This document shows positions 11,583 to 23,784 of a stretch of 64,000 nucleotides of DNA, piece by piece; position 1 is the first letter of the stretch; each line of letters opens with the position of its first letter. Source of the DNA: Corydoras sp. C115 (Eukaryota; Chordata; Actinopteri; Siluriformes; Callichthyidae). The notes beneath the pieces are model-generated. The model was not told the origin of the DNA and ran no database searches. It saw only the letters and a list, made by a program, of their open reading frames with translations. The stretch covers positions 186,001 to 250,000 of the forward strand of contig JAFMOC010000106.1 in assembly GCA_019802505.1 (NCBI GenBank), given 5' to 3'. The translations under genes and the position numbers were made by a program.

Positions 11583-11704
11583 ATTGTAAAAAAGGTAAAA
11601 CTTTCTAATTATAAAGCTATTAATGTTTTATCTTAATTAGGATGGAGGACAAATTTAATTGATAAATAATATTCTTTTTTTTAAATTAATCTTAATATTA
11701 ATTT

Positions 11705-12059
11705 GGTGGCACGGTGGCTTAGTGGTTTAGCATGTTCTCCTCTCATCGCTAGGGATTCCTGGTTTGAATCCCCATCTGGGTGGAGTTTCCATGTTCTCCC
11801 CGTGTCCGTGTGGGTTTCCTCCGGGTTCTCCGGTTTCCTCCCACAGTCCAAAAACATGGATCAAGTCAATTGAGTTCTCAAAATTGCCCCATATAGAGTG
11901 TGTCTGTGTGTGTGTGAGTGTGTGTCCAGCGATGGATTGGCGTCCTGTCCTGGGTGTATCTGCCCAGCGCCCGAAACGTTCTCCCCTGGATGGGCATGGG
12001 GAACCCCCCCGCGACCCCAATATAGGATAAAGTGGGAGATAATGAATGAATTAATTAAT
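11705..12059 (+). mobile_element. DANA-like SINE, copy C
   Basis: Near full length with box A, box B, core and AATG/AATT tail. An imperfect 12-bp target duplication, taatattaattt and taatactaattt, lies at 11693-11704 and 12060-12071 with one transition. Confidence 0.9.
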
Positions 12060-12715
12060 TAATACTAATTTAATATTTAAATTAATATAATTTCATGTGT
12101 TCATTACAGGGTGTGTTTACTTACTGACACAACCATAAAAACTTGTGCATGTGACTAGTAGCAACTATCAAACTATTATTTAAAACTTATTAATATTATT
12201 ATTAATAAAACTTAAAATATTTTTAAGTTTTGCCAAAAAACGACACATCTGGCAACTCCTGTGGCAGGAAGACAGCAGTGTCGCTCGTGTGCGATTGGCA
12301 AGATCAATCGTCCAGGTGAATCTAAACTACCGCCAACACAGAGACTCTGCAATGTTCATTAAAGCCGAACAAAGTTCTTCAAAATCAGTAAAGAAACGCG
12401 CTCATGGGTGTTCTATTCCACGTGGAAGAAACGCTTTGGTAGAGAGGCTCACTGTTTTTGCCACCGGTTCTGTACTCAGGTGAGACAAACACGCTTGTTC
12501 TCCATTGAAACGTGATGTAGACTAGTTTCTATGACTGACCAGCAGAGGGAGCCAAAACTGTATTATTTACCTTGTTTGAATTTCAGGACATGAGAAATAA
12601 TCAAGAATTTATTTAAAGCCAAAACAAATATTCGGAATAATTTAAATAATAACTTCGAAATGATTTGCAAAGAGGATTTCATGGATTGAATTATACCCAC
12701 TATGGTTCAGGCCTG

Positions 12716-12857
12716 CCCAGCGATGGATTGGCGCCCTGTCCTGGGTGTATCTGCCCAGCGCCCGAGACGTTCTCCCCTGGATGGGCATGGGGAACGCCAC
12801 CGCGACCCTAATAGAGGATAAAGCGGGAGATAATGAATGAAATGAATGGATGAATGA
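12716..12857 (+). mobile_element. 5'-truncated DANA-like SINE, copy D
   Basis: Only the 3' part of the element is present, starting at the 'gcccagcgatggattggcgcc' region. It is nonetheless bounded by a perfect 14-bp duplication, atggttcaggcctg, at 12702-12715 and 12858-12871. The truncation therefore happened at insertion and not by later deletion. Confidence 0.92.
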
Positions 12858-13243
12858 ATGGTTCAGGCCTGTTACCCTAAACTTTATTAATTCTGATTCC
12901 CTATTGAACAAACTCACTTTTGATGAGGTTGCATGTCTGGTAAAGGAACAGTGTGGTTGCTTCTTATGACCTCAACATTAAATGCATTGGAGTACAATGC
13001 AATTTTGGACATTTTTCGAATTCCACCGATTCCACTGACTGAGAACATGAATTTTTGTCTTACTTCGGAATAATGATTAATTCCAATGAACAAATACTTT
13101 TGATTCCATGGAATATGATAACAAGCCACAGCAAGGCTCTAGCCTGATGAGGTGATCTGATAAGGGAATTTAACATCCACTTCAATGCAGATTTTTTAAC
13201 CATGCCACCTGAAATTAAGTCTATTAAACTATAGCCATGGACA

Positions 13244-13609
13244 GCACGTGGCTTAGTGGTTGGCACGTTCGCCTCTCAGCGCTAGGGATTCCTGGTTCGA
13301 ATCCCCATCTGGGTCGAGTTTCCCCATGTTCTCCTAATGTCCATGTGGGTTTCCTCCGGGCCCTTCCCACAGTCCAAAAACATGGATCAAGTCAATTGAG
13401 TTCTCCAAATTGCCCCATATAGAGTGTGTTTGTGTGCATGTCTGTGTGAGTGTGTGTGTGCCCAGCGATAGATTGGTGCCCTGTCCTGGGTGTATCTGCC
13501 CAGCGCCCGAAACGTTCTCCCCTGGATGTTCCCAGAAACGTTCACCACCCCCACCCCCCCATGACCCTAATATAGGATAAAGCGGAAGATAATGGATGGA
13601 TGGATGGAG
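13244..13609 (+). mobile_element. DANA-like SINE, copy E (diverged)
   Basis: Full-length but older copy. The head reads gcacgtggcttagtggttgg, the body has an internal 'gttcccagaaacgttcacc' insertion, and the tail has become (ATGG)n. A 16-bp duplication with two transitions is visible at 13228-13243 and 13610-13625. Confidence 0.88.
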
Positions 13610-13639
13610 ACTATAGTCATAGACATAAAGTCCTAATTC

Positions 13640-16600
13640 TGCTTTTTGGTGCAGTTTCTGTATTATTTCCAGCAGCTGTTAGTCTACTATAAATATTATT
13701 GTATTTGTGTTGTACTGACATTTCAAGACAAACATATGCAGGAGCTGTTTCTGGTTGTAAATTGTAAAACTGTTGTGTGTCTCACCTCCACCTTGATGGA
13801 TTTCTTTACCTTATATTTTTACATTTTCACCTGGATATATCTGAATGAACTGATTAGACCACAATAAAAATAAATATCTAAATTGTTTATATTGATTCTC
13901 ATAGGACATATCTTGTAACTTCTTTCTCTATTTACCAACCAAGCAACCAATTCCCTGCTGCGGTTAAAAGCAACAAATATTTGAAACACGGTTCTCTGTT
14001 TTTTAACCTCAGAAGGTTCTAATGTGTTGGTTTTCTTTGAAGATGCTTACAACTCAGCAGTCGGACTCTCAGCAAGTTTATGTAACTCCAGCTGAGATGG
14101 TCATGGAATAAGAACAAAACAAGCAATCAGACAAGAACAAACACCCATTGTTACTGCAGAACTCATCTGTCTAAGGAAAGAGACTGTGTTGCAATCATTT
14201 TTCTACCAAGTCAAGTCCTTTGCATCACCTCCCTAAATTTTTGCTGACGATCATGTAAACAAAGACATTTTGTTTCTTTTTTCTTGTAAGGACAAAAAAG
14301 CAATGTTATTAAATTACAGTGAGTTGCAAAAAATAAGGTTTGCAAGTAAGTTATAATTATTCAGACTTTTGTATATACAACACTTTGTGCTTTGATGACA
14401 GCAGCAATAATTCTATTGCTATAAAATGTATGAAATAAAATTCTTTTCCTCCATTTTTTTTCCACATAGAAATGCTATACCTAACTAAAATCTGATTTGT
14501 TTTGGTCTAATACAATGCTGAACTATTAATGTACAAAATTTAGGTCACATGATCGAATTGTGATTCATTCACTGTAAATGTTCTGGTCTATCAGCTGCTT
14601 TGTTTGTAAATGGACACAATTTGGTAATAATGAGAGATTTCATAATAGGGTGCTAAAATCTGATGTGCCAGATAAAGATTTAAGTACAACTAGCTGATGA
14701 CTGGAGAAGGTTAGGGTTACAGTGCATTTGTTTAAGGGGTTTATGTTATTGTGTCTCTGGAGCAGAGGGCTGTGCAAGGGTTTAGCAGCATCTGCTGTAC
14801 CATGATAATGTGCAGTCCTGCTCTGTGAGAAGGCCCAGATAAAGAATTTGGCACAGAATGCAGGGTTTGAGAGCCTGCAGGATGCTCACAAGTGTTTAAA
14901 AATAAGAAATATTTCAGAAAAAAAAATAAATCAATTTGGTCGGGCTATCAGTCTTGATTTTATGGCTTTTCCGAGCATAAGATTTGTTGGTTGATACAAA
15001 TTTGGATACTGGATATGACAATAAATTATAAGCCTTTAAACCAGAGCTTGTATATTGTCTGTGTTCAGCTGTTTGACCCTTAATGGAGGGTATAACTAAA
15101 ATTGTAATTTTCTTAATTTTACAGACATTATCTGTATAATATTATATAATATAATATTTTAATTAAATCTGGTTGAAGACTTAGCACGAGGAACAGGTTT
15201 TTTGAGTAGAAGTCAATATCGATGGATCAGTGCGGTTTCTTAACCTTTTGGTTAATTTGAATTCTCTTAATGTTCATCCATTCAGTCTGATGACTACATA
15301 TCTCGCCTGATTATGATTATCTTGGCTCTGGCTTGTTTTTAACAATATACTTTTTAAATGGATAATTTTCAATCAATCCTAACCAGTATGTTTTCTATTG
15401 TCTGTGTCTCCATTAAAGCAGTATTTGTCAATTACCAGCAAGACTCTTGATGACAGTCTTACATAATCATGTAAAAGGGAGGACATGGGGTAATTCTATA
15501 AGGCAGCGTTGCTTGCATAATTGCATTTTTCACGTTTATAACTCTGATAAAGACTGGCAGGAGATTTTGAGTGTGTTTAATGCCGTACAAATCCAAGATC
15601 TTTTATTCTATACAGATACATCTGTCAGTTAAATAGAAAAGAGAAGTTTGGGAAGCACTGTAAAAGAGTAAAAGACATCTAGGTAATTTTATGATTAACA
15701 AAAAGACATGCTTTAAAAAATGGTGATAATTTGCACCTTTACATAGGAAAATATGTTAATGTTGTTCTGCTCTTCATGAATATTTTTTACAGAGGTCAAA
15801 ACACACACTGTGACACATGCACTTATTAAACCAGATTCAGTACAATTAACATACTGACGCAAATGACTTGACATCAGCAGGCTTCACAACCAGAACCACA
15901 CCTTTCTTAATAATGCATCAGTTTCACCAATACTTCCCTGTGTCCTTTACTAAATAATTCATTTATAGAAATACATCCAGTAAAAAGCAGTCAAGTAAGT
16001 AACAACAACCATTGCAGTGGTAAAGTAGTTCATAATGATGTACTTGTTAATAAAAGGCAAAGATACAGCAGAGGGAATGTTTTGTGGATGTGTTATTCAG
16101 TGAAACACTTAAATACATGTGGATGGAGAATACTTACTTTATTTACTTGAATGAGTGAATATAGTGTTCTTTAAGATGTCACTCACTGTGGCTTTCAAGT
16201 GGGCAGGATAAATTTGACTGTAATATTTTACAGTCAAACTTAACTTACAGACAACTTAACTTACTAAAACATTATTGATGCAAATCAATAAAAAAACGAT
16301 TCCCTTCAAAGTAAAATGTCCACTGTCTTCATAGTGATTGAGGCCATGCTGTTTAAAGAGCAGTGAACATGGGCTGCTGTCCCTCGCTTGTTAAAATAAC
16401 AGACCCAATAACAGTGGCCCAAAAGATTTCATCGTTATCTTACTTTAAATGTAATCTATTGTGATATTTTATAGAAGTTCTGTCTAATACTGACTGTGTA
16501 TAATTTATAATCCTATTAAAGCTCTGAGCTAAACTCTAGTATTTAAACTGTCAAAACCTGCCTTAGACGTAATACATTACATTTTCTGTAGCTGCTGATC

Positions 16601-16734
16601 AGGATTGTGCTATACAGCAATATTTCTGGCTCTTCTTTTTACAAAAGGGTCTCTTTCCTTCTTTGTTTCACTGCAGAACATCTGCTGAGTTGTGGAATTG
16701 TAATTTATTTAGTGAGTGCCTCATGCCACGTGTG

Positions 16735-16819
<85 letters not shown>

Positions 16820-17343
16820 TTAATTTTAATTATTAATTACAATTTTAGATATGATATAGATACTAAAGATTAAGCAACAAGGCTCTAGTTCAAGGGCCAA
16901 ACAGGAGCAGATGAGCTTTGTTGATTCAAGTCCTCAACCTTTACATTACCAAGCTGGTATTCTCTCTCTGAGTCACATGCTTCTTCACTGGTATAGCATG
17001 TTCGATAGGTGTTTTGTCACTCCGTTACCAGAACAAAGCATATGAGTGGGTGGGCTGGCTGCAGTCCCATCTGAGTAAGTAAGTTAGGGATCGAATGTGT
17101 GGGTGAGTGATGGCCTGCAATGGAATGGAGCCATAGTGAAATCCCACTGAATGAGTGGGTGATTAAGCAAGCATGTTGTACACACTTTAGCAATTTTTGT
17201 TATTCTTATGCATGTTAACTCTTTTTTGACTTTATTAGCAAGCATGTGTATTCTTCAGCATTTCTTTAATTGCTTGAATACAAGGCAGTGAACAGCCAAC
17301 TTGGGTCCCATTTTATTACGACTGCCGAAAAGAATAAGAACAA
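13640..17343. other. Intergenic stretch, no gene seen
   Basis: AT-rich single-copy-looking DNA between atp6v0d1 and hsd11b2 with only short unrelated open frames. Its one clear feature is the (TA)n tract at 16739-16814. Confidence 0.6.
16739..16814. repeat. (TA)n microsatellite, ~76 bp
   Basis: Uninterrupted TA dinucleotides. Confidence 0.98.
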
Positions 17344-17353
17344 GCTATTTAAG

Positions 17354-17700
17354 TATTCATTCATTCATTATCTCCCGCTTTATCCTCTATTAGGGTCGCG
17401 GTGGGGTTCCCCATGCCCATCCAGGGGAGAACGTCTCGGGCGCTGGGCAGATACACCCAGGACAGGGCGCCAATCCATCGCTGGGTACACTCACACACTC
17501 AAACACACTCTATATGGGGCAATTTAGGGAACTCAATTAACTTGATCCATGTTTTTGGACTGTGGGAGGAAACCGGAGAACCCGGAGGAAACCCACGCGG
17601 ACACGGGGAGAACATGGAAACTCCACCCAGATGGGGATTCGAACCGGGAATCCCTAGCGCTGAGAGGCGAACGTGCTAACCACTAAGCCACCGTGCCGCC
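17354..17700 (-). mobile_element. DANA-like SINE, copy F, full length
   Basis: The best-preserved minus-strand copy, with complete box A and box B and an intact core. A 10-bp target duplication, gctatttaag, lies at 17344-17353 and 17701-17710. Confidence 0.94.
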
Positions 17701-18937
17701 GCTATTTAAGGCTAATTGTGAAAATTAGGAACAAACTGTTAGATTGCTCACACGTCTGAAGAACTGGGAATTTAATTATCAAGACCTAAAATGTTTGGCA
17801 TGATGCTTAACAAACAAAGACAAAACAAATAAGTGCACCCTTGAAGCATAAAGTGCTTTCATGTGCAAAATGTATTACACAGGAGAAAAATTAAGCACAT
17901 AAAGAATAAGAAACTAAAGCTAAAAAGCATGAACTTAACAGCAAAACAAAAAATAATGGCAAAACAAGCAAGTGCTCTTGTGGGAAATGTTGTTCAGAAA
18001 ATCAAAACAAACCACAATGTGACAAAACAAAGTTCCCTTTGGTTGTCTAAGTTCCCTTCATAATTGTGGCAGGAATATTGCAAGAACAGTTTTGCACTTA
18101 ATACTTGGTTTTGTTCCTATTATCCTGGTTAAGAAACTATTTGTTCAATATTTTTAGATTTTTATTGGACAGTGACACTTTGTAAATAACTGTTTTAACC
18201 GGCTAAAGGTTTATAGGCCTTTGTCAAAAGTTCGTTTAAGGTTGTGTTTCCTGATATAAAGTAAAACAGAGATTTCTTCAATCACTTCAAGCTTTTTAAC
18301 ATTACACAAGCACTGCTTAACCCTTTTCTGTTTACATATAGTATGGTTTATAAGCCAAATGCTCATCAATTCTGGTGCAATGTGATTTGTGATGGTTCCT
18401 TTCTTTTGTATACAATCCCAGCTTCTGCCATAAAATAAACTTCTGTACACTGTCCAAAAACAATAAACACAATTAATGAGGAAACATGCCTCACTGCAAA
18501 ATATTGGCATAAGTGGCCTAAGTTTCCCTCTAAAAGACAAAGCAGTCATCTTTTCCCTTGTTTCTATTCTAGCTTTAAATTCAAGGTAATTTGAGGTCGT
18601 AGCACTCTGTGCCTCTGCCAAGCACAAAGTAATTAGAATATCATCATCATTAGAATTGCCATCTTTGAGTATCACATTATTTTTGCCTTTTCACCACTTC
18701 ATCTTCTAACTTTTTAAAAAGTTTTTGTCATACACAATATTCCTTAAAGCTAAAGGTCCAGTTTAGACAAATAAACCCATGTATTCTATGAACAATCTCT
18801 TTTTAAAGAATAGTGGCTGATCCCTTGCAAAGTTTTGTGTAGGGTTCATCTGATGGTGGACATAGGCCTATTAAAATTGCCCTATTTAGGAAAGGCTGAT
18901 CCTGTTTCGTCCCACATCTTGTTTTTGGTGTAAGTTG

Positions 18938-19142
18938 CATTTACATTTGGTCATTTATTGGACGCTTTTATCCAAAGCGACTTACAAGGTGAACACAGGG
19001 TTAATCACAACATCCCTGGAGCAAAGAGGGTTAAGGGTCTTGCTCAAGGACCCACATTGGTAACTTCAATGGACCTGGGATTTGAACCCCCAACCTTCAG
19101 ATTGATAGCCCAACACCCTGACCACTGAGCTACCACGCCCTC
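18938..19142 (-). mobile_element. V-SINE/HAmo-like SINE
   Basis: On the minus strand: a tRNA-like head (ggtagctcagtggtcagggt), then cttgagcaagacccttaacc, and a 3' end matching cgctttggataaaagcgtcc followed by aaatgtaaatg. This conserved tail is thought to be recognised by an L2-type LINE. No clear target duplication. Confidence 0.85.
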
Positions 19143-19853
19143 AAGTTAATCTTGGTTGCTGATTGATTTTTCTGGAGAGTGATTTATGGAATTTTTTCAG
19201 TACAAGGATTGTATACTGCCTCTGCCCAAACTTTTTAAAGATGGTTTTATAATCATAAATATTTTGACAAACATCAGCTCATTGTAAAGATTAGAATTTG
19301 TTTAATCTTTGCAAACAATAACTCTCACTTCTGTTATCTGATATATGTTGTATCATTTGAAAAATAAAACAAACACAAAAAAGACAAGTGATTTTTTTTT
19401 TTTATTTTAATTTCTTTTAATAGTTTTGTATAAAAATTCACAGTTTAAGTGATTCATAAAGAAACAGGAATAAATATTGCAATTTGTAATTAAAATGGTG
19501 ATATTGAAACAATTGAAAAAATGAATGTATATATAAACAAAGCTTAAATACAAATACAATAGAAAACTTTAGCTCGCAGGGTCTTGATTTTTTTACTACA
19601 CACTGAGCAGTTGGAACTAAGAGGAGACATAATGCTAGAAGAAATTGAAATGGGATATTTTCATTAAAAAAAAAAAATAGACCGGACAGACTTAAAATGA
19701 GCCATGACAAGCAGGCATCTGGCAGGCAAGTCAACCTGAGCTAATTAAAATCAGTTTTAAAAACATTTAAATGGACACACATGATGTCAAGAGGAATGTG
19801 GCTCAGTGATGCACATTCTGGATTAATGGACTTCTAGGATTCATAGGAAAATA

Positions 19854-19859
19854 TTTATT
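19854..19859 (-). terminator. Possible poly(A) signal of hsd11b2
   Basis: AATAAA on the minus strand about 445 bp beyond the hsd11b2 stop. It is one of several AT-rich candidates, so the choice is tentative. Confidence 0.3.
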
Positions 19860-19889
19860 AAATTCCAAATGAGTCTAATATAGGAGATG

Positions 19890-20080
19890 AGGGAAGTGTA
19901 CATTTGAGAAAACACTGGGCAGGTTACTAGTCCATTGCAAGGCAGACTCCAGTTGCCTGACTTGCATGTTTTTGGAATGTGGTTAGAATCCAGAACATAT
20001 AGAGGAAATTCATGTAGACATGAAAAGAACCCAGGAATGAAGCTAGGTCCTCTTTCCTGTGTGACAACAGCACTGACACA
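19890..20080 (-). mobile_element. Degenerate SINE relic in the hsd11b2 3' flank
   Basis: The reversed Mermaid-type core survives as gacttgcatgtttttggaatgtgg, then gaggaaattcatgtagacatg and aagaacccaggaatg. It probably lies within the 3' UTR if the poly(A) signal near 19856 is used. Confidence 0.45.
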
Positions 20081-20301
20081 AAAGCCATAAAGTAACATCA
20101 TGCGGAATTCATATTTTTCTTTGTTTGGCAGAAGAGATTTATGCATGGGGAGGTTTGATAAGTATATCATAGGGATGCCATATGACCAATTTAGTGATCC
20201 CTTAAATGTGTAATATAGAAAACAACACAAAAACATGATGGCATCAGGTCACTAAATGGAGTACATCAGTGGTCCTCTATATACACATCACTATAGCCAA
20301 T

Positions 20302-23300
20302 CTACTCTATCTTGGTGATGTTATTGTTGTTGCTGATGGTGTCATTATTATTGTCGTTGAAGAAGATCAGCTCATTTTGTTTTCTGAGGGCACGTGGTGT
20401 GATCTTCTTTTTTAGGAAGAGTCTTTGGAGGAATTTGTCACTTAGGGTTGTAGGGAAGTAGCTGTGGATGAAATACATGAGCCCAACCCCAGGCCCAGCA
20501 TAGTAGCGTGCCTGTGGGCTTGGGGAAAGCAGTGCCTTTACAATGGTGTTAACTACAGGGCTTAGGTCTTCATTGGCAGCTTGAGAATAGCTCTGGAACA
20601 GATCCTTGGTCTCCAGCACATACTCCTCTCCGTATTCTTCAAGAAGACTTGGTGAGATGTTTTGAAGCAGGTACTGGTACTGTTTCTCCCAATACTCTAT
20701 ATTACTGCTCTGTCCTAAAAACAGCAAAAGAGAAATGATTAATTTTATTAAGAAGGAATTCCTTGCACGCCAAAATGTTACAGATTTAATAACAGAAGCT
20801 CAATTATTTTATCTCAGCAGTGACTAGTTAAAAGATATGCAAACTATTTGGACAGTTTGCCAGTTTATCTCTAGGCAGGTACACAGTAGCACAATAACAC
20901 CCAAGAAGCAATTTAGCAGCTCCAGTTTACCTGATTTGCATATCTTTATTCTGTGGGAGGAAATTGGTGCAACAGGATGAAAATTATACACAGAGGACGC
21001 CACTGCCAATCTGTGACTCAAATACCAAACCTTCTGCTGTAAGGTGACAGAGTTTCCTCCAATGCAATGTTGCCTTATTAATTATGGGTGTCAAACATAA
21101 AACATAATATTGAAATGATCTACTCAATACAAAAGGCTGGCTAAAATTGGCTAGACTCAGTCTTGAATCTTTTAACTTTTCCAGGTTATTCCTCATAATA
21201 AATTTTGTAATTGGTTTTGGTAGTTAGTAATTTTTATGAAGTTTTTGTTTTTAATAATTGCTATATGCATAGTTTATTTATAGTTAGTATTCATTTCATC
21301 AACGAAGACATTCCAATGTCACAATTTCTAATAAGTTATATGACATTTTCTAAGAGAGTCTTTAAGAAAACAAAAATAATTTGTCACAGCAATTACTGGA
21401 AAACAATTAACTGTGGGAACAACTCCAGTATTGCAGATTATTTTTCAGATGATTGCAATCGGGTATTTTTTTTTACAAGGTATGTACCGTGGTGTGTCCT
21501 TGTGCACATGTTGTTTACTAAGTGACACCATAAAAGCTGCATTGATAAAATAGCAGACAGGTTATAACTAGCTTTGCGTCGGTATGATGATTCTGGGAAC
21601 AAGCTTTCTGTCCAGCCGGTTGGTGTTATGGAAACAATATATTAAAAACAAACAATTTGTGGTTGCCGCCTGTTATTGACATTATGAACGTTGCACATTT
21701 GTGGTTATTTAATATGCAAGTACGCACCAGTGCCTTTCCTTGTACTGACACCAATATGCTGGAATGTACTACCCCTGGCAGTCAGAACAACTGACTCCAT
21801 TCATGACAATACAATGTATTATGCACCTGCTCATGCAGCAAGTGTTCTTATAAATCTTTTTAAATAAGAAATCTTGCTTTTATTGTTTGCTTTCTACTAT
21901 GCTTTCACTATTATTTTATTCATGTTTTGCGCTGTCAATTACACCACTTATTAAATTAGTATAGTGGTACATTTTAGGACTCAAGCCTATTTGTGCCTGC
22001 ATGAGAAAATGCCTAGGGTAAAAACAGAGAACGTGACTCTAGAACGTGACTCTTTAATTGGCAGCAACGAAAATTGCACACTTGCACATGCTGTCACTTT
22101 GCAGTAATAAATTATTGTTTTTTGAATTCAGCTAGTTTAATTCTTGGATTAAGTCAGAGGCAAGGTAGCTCAGTGGTTAGGGTGTTGGGCTATCAATCTG
22201 AAGGTTGGGGGTTCAAATCCCGGGACCACTGAAGTTACCAGTGTGGGTCCTTGAGCAAGACCCTTAACCCTCATTGCTCCAGGGATGTTGTGATGAACCC
22301 TGTGCTCACCTTGTAAGTCACTTTGGATAAAAGCGACTGCTAAATGACCAAAAATGTAAATGTAAAAAAAAATTAACATGGTTAAACATGGTTAAAAATG
22401 GGCATATAAAACAGCATCTGGGCATTTTTCACCCTGTTATGAACCTTTCTATCTACATAAGAAAGCAATTTAAATACTGAATAATGCACTCTATGACACC
22501 TTTAAATTTCAGTCAGTGCTTTTTATTCAGCTGGTGTTGCTTAACGCTGATTACCACCCAAGTTTCTGGGAGCTGTTCTTTGCAGCACCAGCTGCTGCAC
22601 TGCCCACCCCTTATTACTGTGCACACAAGATAACACATCAAATTGTGAGTGTCTAACTTTTGTTAAGAAACAACAGAAAACGTTTGTAATTTGTACTATT
22701 ACTTTGTTTATCTCTGTGATAGAATGTAAAGGTAACAATAATAATCGTAAACTTTTAAATCTGTCAAAAACTTTATGTGCTAAGAAAAAGGTGTAACAAA
22801 GATGATGATAAAATAAAATGAAAATAAAATCTAAACAGAATGCAATTTATCTATAACAATATAATGTTATTAATAATACATAATATGGAAAAATGGTTTT
22901 CTATGAGGTTTGCGATGTGATTGTGTGGACTTTTTGCTTATTTATACAGATGAGCATTTGTGAGGTTAAATACAGATGTTGGATAACTAGGCCTGTTTTG
23001 CAATTTGTTCTACTTTTATATCACTGATGTTTAGATGGGTTAAGGTTAAGGCTCTATGCAGACCAGTCATGTTCTTTTACTCCAAAACATTTTGGACCTA
23101 GCTTGAACCTTGGACACTGTCATGTTGACAGAGAAAATTACTCCTGAGAAAGTTAAAAACATACAATTGGCCTCGTGCTTTAGACTGCATGTGTACGTAT
23201 GAAGTGATTATAGATTACTGTGGAATTAGCATCAATACTGTGTGATGACAGATAGAACAAAACTTGACTTGAATACTTGAAATAAATTTTCTGACAGGAA

Positions 23301-23702
23301 TGTAAACGTTACTCTTGGCAGAGTTTATCTTTTCTTTCAAATTATTTCCCACAATTACTTTTGACTATATAGCCCGTTGACACGTTAGAAAACATGTGAG
23401 TCATAAACCATTTTAGCCAGCCGACAGGTGGATTACAAGGAAGTCTTTTAATTAACTTGACAGAAATCTGATCGGGGCTTTGCGCAAAGTCTTACATAAT
23501 GTTACATAAAAATTCTTGTGGTCATGGAAAAAAAACAATGCCATTTGTCAAGTTAGCACTGAATAATTACTGGGTTTACCAAAATGTATATACGTGTGTG
23601 TGTTAACAGCAGTATTAAACAAGAGTTTTTATGAAATGTACTTAACAAGAAAAGAACATTTAAACAGTATTTGGATTTCACTTTAAATGGGACCCCTTTG
23701 CA

Positions 23703-23784
<82 letters not shown>

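Noticed and set aside
18211..18675. 154-codon open frame on the minus strand
   Set aside because: It opens with GTG, not ATG; the first ATG leaves about 110 codons. No family resemblance, no promoter or splice context. Best seen as chance in AT-rich DNA.
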